A stretch of 64,000 nucleotides of DNA from Lysinibacillus macroides (lineage in GTDB: Bacteria > Bacillota > Bacilli > Bacillales_A > Planococcaceae): the NCBI RefSeq assembly GCF_001281525.1, contig NZ_LGCI01000010.1, positions 943,442 to 1,007,441 of the forward strand. The letters are read 5' to 3'. The translations under genes were made by a program, and so were the position numbers. Below are positions 15,614-23,476 of this stretch, one piece after another (the stretch's first letter is position 1; each line of letters begins with the position of its first letter). The notes below the pieces were generated by a model, which searched no databases, was not told where the DNA came from, and saw nothing but the letters and a program-made list of their open reading frames with translations.

Positions 15614-15838
15614 TTAAACAACACCTTTTTGTAAACCTTGTATAACAAAATCGTCAAAAAAAATATCTTTTGCATCCTTATTTAAAGCTTGAGCGATCAG
15701 TAATGCTAATTTAACACCAGGCTCTTGTCCATGAAGCTCAATATTAGTAATCGTTTGACGTGTTGTACCAGATCTACGAGCAAGTTCTGAAACTGACATT
15801 CCTGTTTGCATCCTAATATCCCTTAACTTGTTAACCAA
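15614..15838 (-). CDS. Cro-like XRE regulator, TTG start
   Basis: About 74 residues with a clear helix-turn-helix (KLRDIRMQTGMSVSELARRS, then TTRQTITNIELHG). GGAGG is 8 bases before the TTG at 15838. It is divergent from the repressor gene at 15974 with a 135-bp gap holding two operator-like sites, the classic layout of a lysis-lysogeny switch. Confidence 0.75.
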   Translation of the reverse strand: MVNKLRDIRMQTGMSVSELARRSGTTRQTITNIELHGQEPGVKLALLIAQALNKDAKDIFFDDFVIQGLQKGVV

Positions 15839-15863
15839 GAATAACACCTCCTTGTGCACTTAG

Positions 15864-15961
15864 TGTAATACAAGGTTTACCGAAATGTCAACAATGATTA
15901 ACGTTTTTTTTAGTTAAATAAATACATAAATTATTTAAAGTATTGTAAAGTATGTATTACA
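15864..15961. promoter_or_regulatory. Operator region of the lysogeny switch
   Basis: TGTAATACA (15864-15872) and its reverse complement TGTATTACA (15953-15961) lie at the two ends of the gap between the divergent regulators. Each is close to one start codon. An AT-rich stretch between them can hold both promoters. Binding is inferred. Confidence 0.5.
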
Positions 15962-15973
15962 GGTGGTGATTAC

Positions 15974-16369
15974 ATGAAAACTCTAGGTGAATTACTGAAA
16001 GAATTAAGAGGTAGTGAGTCTTTACGAGATGCCAGTAAACGTATCGGTATTAGTCATACATACTTAGACACTATCGAAAAAGGATTTGATAAACGTTCAG
16101 GTAAACATGTTAACCCTACCCCTGAAACACTAAAACTTTTATCAAAAGCATACAAATATGACTATAAAGAGTTATTAATTAAAGCTGGCTACTTAGAATC
16201 AGACACCTCAGAAGAAACAAAATCTGAAAAAGACGAAGCGGAATTCCAAGCTTTCGCCAACAACCCCACCTTACAAAAATGGTACAAAGAGTTGCCGAAG
16301 TCGAAGGAAGAGGATTTAGAAAAGCTGCGGAAGATGTGGGAAATTTTGAAGGATAATGGGGAATTGTAA
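15974..16369 (+). CDS. CI-like XRE repressor
   Basis: A 131-residue protein with an N-terminal helix-turn-helix (about 8-65; SESLRDASKRIGISHTYLDT) and a C-terminal tail with DEAEFQAFANNPTLQKWYKE followed by a helix ending in MWEILKD. The same tail is in the second repressor at 17103. AGGTGGTG lies before the ATG. It probably represses the leftward early genes; the conserved tail may be the part met by the ImmA-type peptidase at 18904. Confidence 0.8.
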   Translation: MKTLGELLKELRGSESLRDASKRIGISHTYLDTIEKGFDKRSGKHVNPTPETLKLLSKAYKYDYKELLIKAGYLESDTSEETKSEKDEAEFQAFANNPTLQKWYKELPKSKEEDLEKLRKMWEILKDNGEL

Positions 16370-16390
16370 TTTATCCAATTACTACTTAGG

Positions 16391-16657
16391 GTGAACACAT
16401 ATGCTGAACTTTATGGAAACATAAAGAAAGGATCGCTTAAAGACGATCCTGATAACAAATTGATGGCTGCTAGAGCATTCGCTGATGATACAGTTTACGG
16501 TGCTGTAAGTAACTTCACAAAAGAGGGTGACGCTATGGATAAATTCTTAGGAAACCATATGTCATCTCTTGCAAACACAGAGTTATATGAAACAGCAAGT
16601 CAAATTGCATCTACATTTAATAACAGCGCAGTTGGTATTACCATGCCCTCTCTATAA
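16391..16657 (+). CDS. Uncertain 88-residue frame before the intron-like core
   Basis: The frame begins with GTG directly after AGG, a poor start; an ATG at 16532 with AGGGTG before it is a possible alternative. The protein is polar with no recognised domain. It ends 8 bases before the group I intron-like sequence. It may be a remnant or the 5' exon of an interrupted gene rather than a free gene. Confidence 0.4.
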   Translation: MNTYAELYGNIKKGSLKDDPDNKLMAARAFADDTVYGAVSNFTKEGDAMDKFLGNHMSSLANTELYETASQIASTFNNSAVGITMPSL

Positions 16658-16820
16658 GTAACTATAGAGGAAGTACTGGGTGAATTCAAAGGAAGCCTAA
16701 GGCACGATTGCTATGGCAACTTTGAGCCAAGCTGACGAATCCTTTTACGTAGTCAGAAGGTGCAACGCATAGGTATTGAGTAAGGAAACAATAATATACC
16801 CACGAGCGCCCAGCACCCTA
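16645..16820 (+). ncRNA. Group I intron-like catalytic core, apparently truncated at the 3' side
   Basis: The region has the order expected of a group I core: P3 half AGTAC (16672-16676), P4 TCAAAG/CTTTGA (16686-16691, 16720-16725), P5 GCC/GGC (16695-16697, 16715-16717), GAGCCAAGC, P6 CTGAC/GTCAG (16732-16736, 16752-16756), then AAGGTGCAACG leading to P7. GTATT (16773-16777) can complete P3, and TATTG/CAATA (16774-16778, 16789-16793) fits P8. A P1/P2-like hairpin lies at 16648-16670. No matching 3' half of P7 or P9 was found, and no homing endonuclease. It is probably a fragment of an intron. Confidence 0.55.
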
Positions 16821-16842
16821 AGTATAATTTTATATCCTAATA

Positions 16843-16870
16843 GGACATGTCATAAATAACATGTCCTTTA
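16843..16870 (+). terminator. Hairpin after the intron-like region
   Basis: GGACATG pairs with CATGTCC (16843-16849, 16860-16866) and is followed by TTTA. It could end the repressor transcript. A similar but T-free hairpin follows the second repressor at 17463-17485. Confidence 0.45.
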
Positions 16871-17102
16871 AAAGCACCATTATTGGGAGTATTAATCATT
16901 TAAGTAATATTTTTTATCGTTGATGTAGGAGTATTTACTCAAAGAATTATTTACTATTTTCTATATAATCTTAATTATTCTGTATTTATTTGAGTGATAA
17001 ATTACCCTAAGTAAGATGCATAATAACTGAATTGACTCAACTAATCAAATTTATCTGTAGTCGGAGGTAAAATTAATGGTTAATTGTACAAGGAGTGATT
17101 TC
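16871..17102. other. Intergenic, AT-rich
   Basis: No convincing gene. An AT-rich stretch with several -10-like sequences leads to the ribosome site (AAGGAG) of the second repressor; its promoter is probably here but is not resolved. Confidence 0.4.
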
Positions 17103-17463
17103 ATGTTGGATCATCGTTTGAAAATAGCTAGAAAAGCTAAAAAAATGACACAAGAACAATTAGCAACTAAAGTTCAAACAACTAAAGGTACAATCAGCAA
17201 CTATGAAAATGGATATAGTACTCTTTCTAATGAAATGCTTGTACTTTTAGCTAATACATTAAATACGACCACTGACTACCTACTAGGTAATACAGATAGC
17301 CCTTCGTCACCTTCACAACAAGAAAAAGACGAAGCTGAGTTCCACGCTTTCGCTAATGATCCTGAACTGCAAGTTTTTTTATAGAGAACTTCCTGAGCCG
17401 AATGAAGAAGTAGTCCGTCGATTACGTGATATTTGGGAAATCATAAAACATGAAAAGAAATAG
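17103..17463 (+). pseudogene. Second CI-like repressor, frameshifted at a T7 run
   Basis: The ATG at 17103 follows AAGGAG. The helix-turn-helix (LKIARKAKKMTQEQLATKVQ, T-T-K-G-T-I-S-N-Y-E-N) is intact, then EKDEAEFHAFANDPELQ as in the 15974 repressor. The frame hits a stop at 17381 right after seven Ts (17374-17380). With one T fewer it continues YRELPEPNEEVVRRLRDIWE to a stop at 17463, matching the other repressor's tail. It is therefore a real frameshift, an assembly error, or a slippage site giving two products. Confidence 0.7.
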
Positions 17464-17602
17464 GATATGCTATATTAGCATGTCCAAAAAACACCTAAAA
17501 CGGAAAATTAATTTTCCCTCTTTATTTCAAATTAAACAGGTATATCGAATCTGTTCAAACGGTTCTTTATCCATAAATATATCACGCTAGGAGAGATACC
17601 TA
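17464..17602. other. Intergenic before the 17603 gene
   Basis: Holds the T-free GGATATGC/GCATGTCC hairpin (17463-17485) and AT-rich sequence with the AGGAGA ribosome site of the next gene at its end. A promoter is expected here but not defined. Confidence 0.35.
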
Positions 17603-18565
17603 ATGAAGGAAATTATTTACTTAGATACAAACATAATAAATTCTATGTTAGCACAATTAGACGAGGGACTAATTAATAATTTTACTATGGAAAGTTCTTC
17701 ACAAGAAACAAATGGAGAAACGACGCAATCAACACGAAGTTCAAATGGACAATTAAATGCTAATGTAAAAGTTTCAACAGGAATACTTCCTGGCGGAAGC
17801 TTTAGGTTCGGTGCAAGAAAAGGAAATGGAGGAACAGAATCAGAAATATATTCAACTTCGATATTAGAAGGTCAAAAAGATATTTTAAATAAAGCCTTTC
17901 ATGATCATGCGTTAGAAATTTTAATAAGAAAATTAAAAGAAAGAAATTTACTTGTTGAAGGAAATAATAGATTTAAAGAGGGTGACTTATTTTTCTATGA
18001 ATCTACCTTTAAATTTTATGATTTTGATCTATTAAAAAATTCTATAAATGCAGAAGCAATGAAAAAAATTTACTTCATGGAAATTGAACAGTATGACCTT
18101 AGCTACGAAGAAGCCAAGAAATTATTAGCGAAAAAAAATCCTAATGCTGCAGATAGGGCAAAAATGGCTGAAGCAAATATCATTGTAGCCACAGTTGAAG
18201 GAGTTAAACCCATAGTATCAATGTACGAACAACTACACTCACTTGGAAAATATGCTTCAGAATTACTATCTGGTATGGCACTTATAAAAGCGGGGAAAAA
18301 TATTGGTCTTGTGAGTAAAGATAGTTTAAGAGAGTCTTCACAAGCCTTAACATTTAGAATTGATAATTCTAGGCAAGCAAAAATGTTATTTAGGGTAATA
18401 GGAAAAAAAAATATTGTTATTGATGGAAACTCTGCTATGCCCAATTTAGAAGAAAAAGATTTAGATAAAGTACCTAACATGATGATGGATATAATTTTAG
18501 GTTCATTTAAAATCATAGAGGCTGGGGACTATATGGTAACTCCTTTAGCTATTTATTATGAATAA
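17603..18565 (+). CDS. DUF6414-like protein, lysogenic accessory gene
   Basis: A 320-residue protein beginning MKEIIYLDTNIINSMLAQLD, then a low-complexity, glycine/serine-rich part (about 31-75), and an extended helical domain. The start resembles the DUF6414 family. A membrane segment is not seen. It is expressed from the lysogeny side of the phage, next to the repressors and integrase, where phages keep genes active in the lysogen, including defence or exclusion genes. The function is not known to me; a short convergent gene overlaps its end. Confidence 0.6.
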   Translation: MKEIIYLDTNIINSMLAQLDEGLINNFTMESSSQETNGETTQSTRSSNGQLNANVKVSTGILPGGSFRFGARKGNGGTESEIYSTSILEGQKDILNKAFHDHALEILIRKLKERNLLVEGNNRFKEGDLFFYESTFKFYDFDLLKNSINAEAMKKIYFMEIEQYDLSYEEAKKLLAKKNPNAADRAKMAEANIIVATVEGVKPIVSMYEQLHSLGKYASELLSGMALIKAGKNIGLVSKDSLRESSQALTFRIDNSRQAKMLFRVIGKKNIVIDGNSAMPNLEEKDLDKVPNMMMDIILGSFKIIEAGDYMVTPLAIYYE

Positions 18566-18746
18566 TATCAAAATGTTTTTTCTTATTGATTTGCTTTTTT
18601 TCAAACTCTTTTGATTTTGTATTAATTCGCTCTTTTACTTTGTTTTTTGTCATTTGATTACTTTTAGCCATTTTTTCAAATTCTTCCTTCTGCTTTTTAG
18701 ACTGTTGTTCAGTTTTTTTTATAAAGCCTAAAGTTTTTTTTAACAT
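18549..18746 (-). CDS. Lysine-rich small protein, convergent with 17603
   Basis: About 65 residues (MLKKTLGFIKKTEQQSKKQK), helical and very basic. GGAGGTGG lies before the ATG at 18746. Its end overlaps the 17603 gene by 17 bases on the opposite strand. It may be a nucleic-acid binder or a regulator of its neighbour; not recognised. Confidence 0.5.
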   Translation of the reverse strand: MLKKTLGFIKKTEQQSKKQKEEFEKMAKSNQMTKNKVKERINTKSKEFEKKQINKKKHFDIIHNK

Positions 18747-18831
18747 ACTAACCACCTCCATGATTCTTATGAAATATGTATATGCCTATAGTATATGTTA
18801 TTTTACATTTATTTTGAAATGATAATTATTT

Positions 18832-18857
18832 ACCCTACTTCTAAAAAGTAGGGTTTT
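18832..18857 (+). terminator. Intrinsic terminator before the SOS-type promoter
   Basis: ACCCTACTT/AAGTAGGGT hairpin (18832-18840, 18846-18854) followed by TTTTG. It insulates the peptidase gene from upstream transcripts. Confidence 0.6.
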
Positions 18858-18872
18858 GTTATACAATAAAAA

Positions 18873-18884
18873 GAACATACGTTC
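18873..18884 (+). promoter_or_regulatory. LexA (DinR)-like box
   Basis: GAACATACGTTC fits the Bacillus LexA half-site pattern GAAC-RNRY-GTTC exactly. It lies just downstream of a -10-like TACAAT (18862-18867) and 20 bases before the ImmA-type gene. SOS induction would therefore raise the peptidase. Prediction only. Confidence 0.6.
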
Positions 18885-18903
18885 TAAATAATTGTTTTAG
18901 GAG

Positions 18904-19383
18904 TTGATTTACATACACTATACACATCTGGAAGATTATGTCCAACAGTTCTATACTCGTCTAGGCATTACAGACCCTACTCTGCTGCAGTTTGAAGAAA
19001 TGGCCCTTCGAATGGGCTTGAAAGTGTTTTATTGGTCAGAAAAGAGTCAGGCCTTGTTTATTGATGGTCGGTATTATATTTTTCTTAATGAAAACCAATC
19101 GCCAAAGCAACAATGGCAAGATTTTTGCCATGAGCTTTCACATGTTCTATTACATACAGGCGATCAATTTCATATGTATCCCCTCTTTCGTGAATATCAG
19201 GAATTCAAAGCTAATCACTTTATGTACCATGCATGCATGCCAACATTTATGATGGATGATCTCAAATTAAATTACTCCGCTCCTCAAGTTATACGAGAAT
19301 TACAAGAAATATTTAACGTAGAATATGAATTTGCTAGTAAGCGACTCTTACAATATAAGAGCAAGCTCATTATGCATAGATAG
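18904..19383 (+). CDS. ImmA/IrrE-type metallopeptidase
   Basis: A 159-residue protein with HELSH (HExxH) near residue 76 and the surrounding D-F-C-H-E-L-S-H-V-L-L-H pattern of ImmA peptidases, which cut and inactivate phage or element repressors. The start is unclear: AGGAG (18899-18903) abuts the TTG at 18904, while an ATA at 18913 has normal spacing. A mutated ATG is possible. A LexA-like box lies upstream. The target is likely one of the CI-like repressors at 15974 or 17103. Confidence 0.8.
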   Translation: MIYIHYTHLEDYVQQFYTRLGITDPTLLQFEEMALRMGLKVFYWSEKSQALFIDGRYYIFLNENQSPKQQWQDFCHELSHVLLHTGDQFHMYPLFREYQEFKANHFMYHACMPTFMMDDLKLNYSAPQVIRELQEIFNVEYEFASKRLLQYKSKLIMHR

Positions 19384-19448
19384 CATACTATCTACTCATG
19401 AAACCTGTTAGCATTATTGGAAAGGTGGTGATTTATCTATCCCCTACC

Positions 19449-19464
19449 GTACATCTGCCCGATA
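19449..19464. repeat. 16-bp repeat, copy 2 of 2
   Basis: Identical to 12347-12362. It lies 18 bases before the integrase ATG. Possible integrase-arm or regulatory site; chance is not excluded. Confidence 0.35.
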
Positions 19465-19481
19465 ACGAATGAGGGATACTA

Positions 19482-20657
19482 ATGGCGAAAAAACCGAAAT
19501 TAAATAAATGTCAACGTGATAAGGAATTGTTTTGGTATCTGGACGCATCAGGAAACAAAAGGTGGCTCTATCGACATCGTTATTATGATGTACTCAAAAA
19601 ACGTCGTGAAAAAAAGGAACAAGCATTTACGAGTGAAGCTGCTGCCTATCGCGCTTTATGTGAAGTGCGTGCAAAGTTAGTTAGTGGTAATCATATTGAA
19701 GTGGAAAACGACAATATGAGAGTTGCTGAATGGCTAGACATATGGTTTGAGTCCAATAAAGTAACTTGGCGGCCTAATACTGTCAAACAGCGAGCTAATA
19801 TGATTCGTGACCAGTTTAAGCCATCATTAGGGAAGTTTAAGTTGGCTACTTTAGATAAAGAGACATATAAACGTCAATTTATTCAAAAGTTATTGATTGA
19901 TTATAAGCCTTCGACAGTACGATTGTTTCACCGTGTATTCAAAGTAGCTATTAATGCTGCAGTCGACAATGAGCTCATTCCGAGAAATCGCTTCACGAAA
20001 GTTATCATTAAAGATGAAGGTGCTATTGAAAAAGCTAATATGTTAACAAAAGCAGAGTTACAGACAGTTTTGAGCTATGTACATGAAAAGGAGAATATCA
20101 CCGTCAATACGTTATTTCATTTTTTGGCATACTCTGGGTGTCGTCGTGGTGAAGCACTTGGTTTGCAGTGGCGTGATTTAGATTTCAAATATAACCAAGT
20201 AACTTTCGACCGCCAACGAACGAAAAATGAAATAGGTCCATTAAAAACAACAAATAGTTATCGTACTATTGATATGGATTCTAAAATAATGGCTATGCTA
20301 AAAAAATATCAGACCTGGTGTAAAGAGTTATATTTATTCAACGGGAAGAGATTCTCTGACACTGAACTTGTCTTTGTATCAAGTCAAACATGTGCACCTT
20401 ATGCTGAGAATAGCCTGCATTATGCTTTTGAAAGAGTAAAAGAGCATTCAGGTATTACCGCTCCATTTTCTCCGCACGTATTCAGACACACGCACGCAAC
20501 CATATTATTATTGACTGCTAAAATCGATGTAACAGTTGTAGCTGATCGTTTAGGTAACACACCAAAAGTCATTTGGGAAACTTATGCTCATGTGCTTGAT
20601 GAAGCTAAAAAAGAAGTTGTGGAAGTATTCAATGATGCTCTAAAATTATTAAGTTAA
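19482..20657 (+). CDS. int: Tyrosine integrase (phage Int)
   Basis: A 391-residue recombinase. The N-terminal part (about 1-65) is an arm-binding type domain rich in basic residues, followed by a core-binding helix unit. The catalytic region has the first arginine in YSGCRRGEALGLQW, the HxxR pair in SPHVFRHTHAT, and the tyrosine in VIWETYAHV. It inserts and excises the prophage. GAGGG lies before the ATG. The attachment site is probably between 20658 and 20800, but its partner is outside the window, so I cannot define it. Confidence 0.9.
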   Translation: MAKKPKLNKCQRDKELFWYLDASGNKRWLYRHRYYDVLKKRREKKEQAFTSEAAAYRALCEVRAKLVSGNHIEVENDNMRVAEWLDIWFESNKVTWRPNTVKQRANMIRDQFKPSLGKFKLATLDKETYKRQFIQKLLIDYKPSTVRLFHRVFKVAINAAVDNELIPRNRFTKVIIKDEGAIEKANMLTKAELQTVLSYVHEKENITVNTLFHFLAYSGCRRGEALGLQWRDLDFKYNQVTFDRQRTKNEIGPLKTTNSYRTIDMDSKIMAMLKKYQTWCKELYLFNGKRFSDTELVFVSSQTCAPYAENSLHYAFERVKEHSGITAPFSPHVFRHTHATILLLTAKIDVTVVADRLGNTPKVIWETYAHVLDEAKKEVVEVFNDALKLLS

Positions 20658-20966
20658 TCATGTGTTTTGGGGCACTATGGGGGCAAATTTGGGGGCAACT
20701 TTATAAAGAGGTGATGCAAACCCTTGTTATCAATGGATTTATAAAATCGTAGAACATTCCTCTCGTTAATTTTTTCGGGTTTCAAACACATTTAAACGTA
20801 AACCGCCGATACTTGTATATCAAGTATTTGGCGGTTTTTATTATTTTCAACTACTCAAAATCCTTCAAAGCTAATCAATAATTTGCGGATTCATTCTAAG
20901 AAAATCAGTATATTAAGGTATGGGACATCCTAAACATTAAAATTACTGATAAATGTATATAGATCA
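20658..20966. other. Prophage right boundary region
   Basis: Includes GGGGGCAAATTTGGGGGCAA repeats just after the integrase, which may be part of an att region, and the terminator at 20800-20837. No gene is seen. The junction cannot be fixed without the left end. Confidence 0.35.
20800..20840 (+). terminator. Strong bidirectional terminator
   Basis: A long stem AAACCGCC-GATACTTG (20800-20815) with CAAGTATT-TGGCGGTTT (20821-20837) and a T-run on the plus strand. Also has As upstream for the minus strand. Confidence 0.7.
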
Positions 20967-21045
20967 TTATTTCCAAGGAAGTGGTTTCTCTATCTCTTTA
21001 ATAATCAGCCCAATCAATAATTCATCTAGTCCAAACTTGTCATAG
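20967..21045 (-). pseudogene. Gene remnant (C-terminal piece)
   Basis: The minus strand reads NYDKFGLDELLIGLIIKEIE, then K-P-L-P-W-K and a stop at 20967. It has no start and stops lie upstream, so it is a fragment, perhaps of the gene cut by the phage. The rest of 21046-21250 shows no frame. Confidence 0.35.
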
Positions 21046-21251
21046 TTTTTTTAAAAGAAGAAAAGACTGCGGAAAACAAACTTGATTACACCATTCGAGA
21101 AGAACAAGTGGAGAGAAGTATGTGATGCGTCGCTTTGTTGACTCTTTTAATCAAAGAAAAGAATTTACATAAATTAGTTGAATCTACCAGTTATCTAGCA
21201 AAAATAAAGCAGACAAGATTGATTTCATTTTTGTGAGAGTGAATATATACG

Positions 21252-21286
21252 TAAAAAGACCCTGGCTTAAAATGAATACCAGGGCT
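21252..21286 (-). terminator. Terminator for the secreted-protein gene
   Basis: CCCTGG (21260-21265) pairs with CCAGGG (21279-21284), with a U-rich tail on the minus strand (21251-21258). Confidence 0.6.
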
Positions 21287-21305
21287 GTTTGAGTTATGTT
21301 AAAAA

Positions 21306-21908
21306 TCAAATTTCTACGTATACTGTCTCACTATACTTATATTGCTTTAATACTCCGCCCACATAAACAATATTTGTTAAAACACCAGATATATTTATCC
21401 CTATTGATCTGCCACCATCTAATTTTTTTATTGTATATGAACTTTGTGACCAAGTCCAACTCCCATTTCCCTGAGCTTGAGATTTTACACTAACTAAATC
21501 AATCATCCCATTTCCCATCGCAACATATGAAATAGTAGCACTTAGTGTAGCAGCACTAGTGGCATTAAACCTCCCCACTTTAGTCGTTGTAATCGGTGTG
21601 TTATAAAAAGGTGTGATTTCTAGTGTTTGCGTGGTATTATTTATTTCTAAATCAGAAGTAACATCACCATTCTCTAATTCTAAAAAATATTTAGCTGCTT
21701 CCTCGATTGAATCGAATTCAAGAGGGATAACTCCTTCTGGAATTTCTGTTATAGTTTGAAGATTAAATCTTTCATCCAGTTGATCCATTGTTGTGATAGA
21801 AGATGTTTCTACAGTTTTACTAGATTCATTTGCAAAAACAGGCACTACACTAGTGCTAAATAGTGCTAACGTTAATGTTGATGCTGATAATAATTTAGAA
21901 AATTTCAC
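21306..21908 (-). CDS. Secreted protein, unknown
   Basis: A 200-residue protein with a signal peptide (MKFSKLLSASTLTLALFSTS, cleavage likely after VFA near residue 27). The mature part has an acidic helix (about 45-85) and a beta-rich C-terminal domain. GGAG lies 9 bases before the GTG at 21908. It resembles DUF6147-like extracellular proteins by layout only. It is monocistronic with its own terminator. Confidence 0.65.
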   Translation of the reverse strand: MKFSKLLSASTLTLALFSTSVVPVFANESSKTVETSSITTMDQLDERFNLQTITEIPEGVIPLEFDSIEEAAKYFLELENGDVTSDLEINNTTQTLEITPFYNTPITTTKVGRFNATSAATLSATISYVAMGNGMIDLVSVKSQAQGNGSWTWSQSSYTIKKLDGGRSIGINISGVLTNIVYVGGVLKQYKYSETVYVEI

Positions 21909-22630
21909 AAATATCACTCCATTTTTCAAGTATATTTCTAAATTTTTATGACATATGTCATCATGCCTTGGCTATAGCCTATACACTTAATCTCGAGATA
22001 ATGATATCCTAACATTTCCAACAATAGGGTATCAACATTCGTTTAACGCCATTTTTTGATGTAATGACCGCCATTTTTTTGATCTATATTCACAGGTCCC
22101 GCCAATTCACGCCAACTTACGCCATTATCTGGCGGTCATCTTATTATTTTCAAGTACTAAAGTAACAATGTTTATGAATATCTAGTAAAATACTTGAAAT
22201 ATTTCAAAATTCATGATTTTTATACCTGAATATTTTTTCACAAAAATGTCAATTTTAGACCATAATGTTTAAATGAAAGTGAAACTGTTTATCAATTTTT
22301 TTATCAACTGATTGCTTTAGTAGGTAATTTTGTAAATTGTCATCCTTTATTGTTTGTGCAGCTCATTCGTTCTATCTAAGGCTGTAGGGATGTCAGTTTT
22401 TTTGCAAGCTCTCTTGTAACCAAACATACGCTATATAATCCTTTTAAAATCGCTGCGGATCAGCCGTTTATGTTACCTTCACCTGTGCATAAAGCTATAG
22501 ATATTGTCCTTTAAACCGTAGCCATATTGCACACGATTCACAGGTGCTACTTAGACAATTCGACCTCCGCGCCTATCCAATGAGAAGTATTTATTAATGA
22601 CTTTTTTATGCTTCTCACTAAACTTTCACA
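21909..22630. other. Large intergenic region, degenerate
   Basis: No gene with support. It contains two tandem CGCCATTTTTTGAT-like units (22048-22083) and the inverted pair ATGACCGCCA/TGGCGGTCAT (22064-22073, 22130-22139). Sequence looks like decayed coding or mobile-element DNA. Confidence 0.4.
22064..22139. repeat. Inverted repeat with short tandem CGCCA units
   Basis: A perfect 10-bp pair encloses 56 bp rich in CGCCA repeats. It may be a decayed element end or a hairpin; no T-run follows directly. Confidence 0.4.
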
Positions 22631-23476
22631 TTACTGAAGTGAGATGTCTGCTACTATCATTCTGCCTTCCCGCTTTTTTCTTTTAGCGCGTAACATCAAC
22701 CCAACAAGCAAATAGAGAAATGTTGTAATAATGCCTGCGGTTGGTGAAACAAGAATTTCTTTTCCTTGGACAATGTTGAGATAACCCTCAAGAATAAGCG
22801 GATTTACTAGAGCATCCTCTGTCATATGCATAAGGACTAGTGGCCAAATGCTTTTTGTCATAAGATAAATTTCAGTATACATAACATTCCAGAAAATGAT
22901 AGTGACAATTCCTACAAGCATAAATACCCATCGATTTACGGGAAGTACGCTAGTAATATCATTTTCAGTTAAAAATACAAGGAAGTAAGGAATATGCCAG
23001 ACTCCCCACACTCCCCCAACACTAACATAGAGCCAAAAGTCATTTAATTTTAGCTGTATCAGTTTGCTTGTGAGATAGCCCCGCCAAACCGATTCTTCAA
23101 AAAAATTTTTAATAAACTGGACAAGTAAACCACTTACAAAAACAGACACAATTGTGGACATATCAAAGTTCGAAAAATCCATCCAATCAAAAACATAGCC
23201 TAACAGCACAATAATAGATGTGATAACAGGATAAATCAGCAGTGCGGTAATATACCATTTTACATTGCCTTTTAAACTAAGTGATAATCCCATGTCCCGC
23301 CAACCATCCCCTGCAAAGGCACGCAATAGTATCGTTGCAAATAACGGTGAAATTAGCCAAATTCCCATACCAAGTGAATCGCCCTGAGGCTGCTCGGGGA
23401 GTAATTTGTCCACCCACACCCCAAGCCATCCACATAGTAATACAACAATTGTAAAGGTTATTACATTTCTTTTCAT
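22631..23476 (-). CDS. CPBP-family intramembrane protease
   Basis: A 281-residue polytopic protein with about eight membrane segments. The CPBP (Abi) signature is present: EE at 127-128 and R132 in FFEESVWRGYL, then H161 in WHIPYF and a later H in MHMTED. These proteases act inside membranes; bacterial members affect bacteriocin immunity and signalling. The ATG at 23476 overlaps the stop of the TetR gene (ATGA), so it is coupled to and probably controlled by that regulator. Confidence 0.85.
   Translation of the reverse strand: MKRNVITFTIVVLLCGWLGVWVDKLLPEQPQGDSLGMGIWLISPLFATILLRAFAGDGWRDMGLSLSLKGNVKWYITALLIYPVITSIIVLLGYVFDWMDFSNFDMSTIVSVFVSGLLVQFIKNFFEESVWRGYLTSKLIQLKLNDFWLYVSVGGVWGVWHIPYFLVFLTENDITSVLPVNRWVFMLVGIVTIIFWNVMYTEIYLMTKSIWPLVLMHMTEDALVNPLILEGYLNIVQGKEILVSPTAGIITTFLYLLVGLMLRAKRKKREGRMIVADISLQ

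Noticed and set aside
17463..17485. GGATATGC/GCATGTCC hairpin as terminator
   Set aside because: It is followed by As, not Ts, on the plus strand, so it is not an intrinsic terminator for the repressor.
20658..20700. attP core
   Set aside because: GGGGGCAA repeats are suggestive but without the left junction no att duplication can be shown.
22300..22620. Degenerate transposon remains
   Set aside because: Sequence looks gene-like in places but no frame longer than about 30 codons or recognised end.
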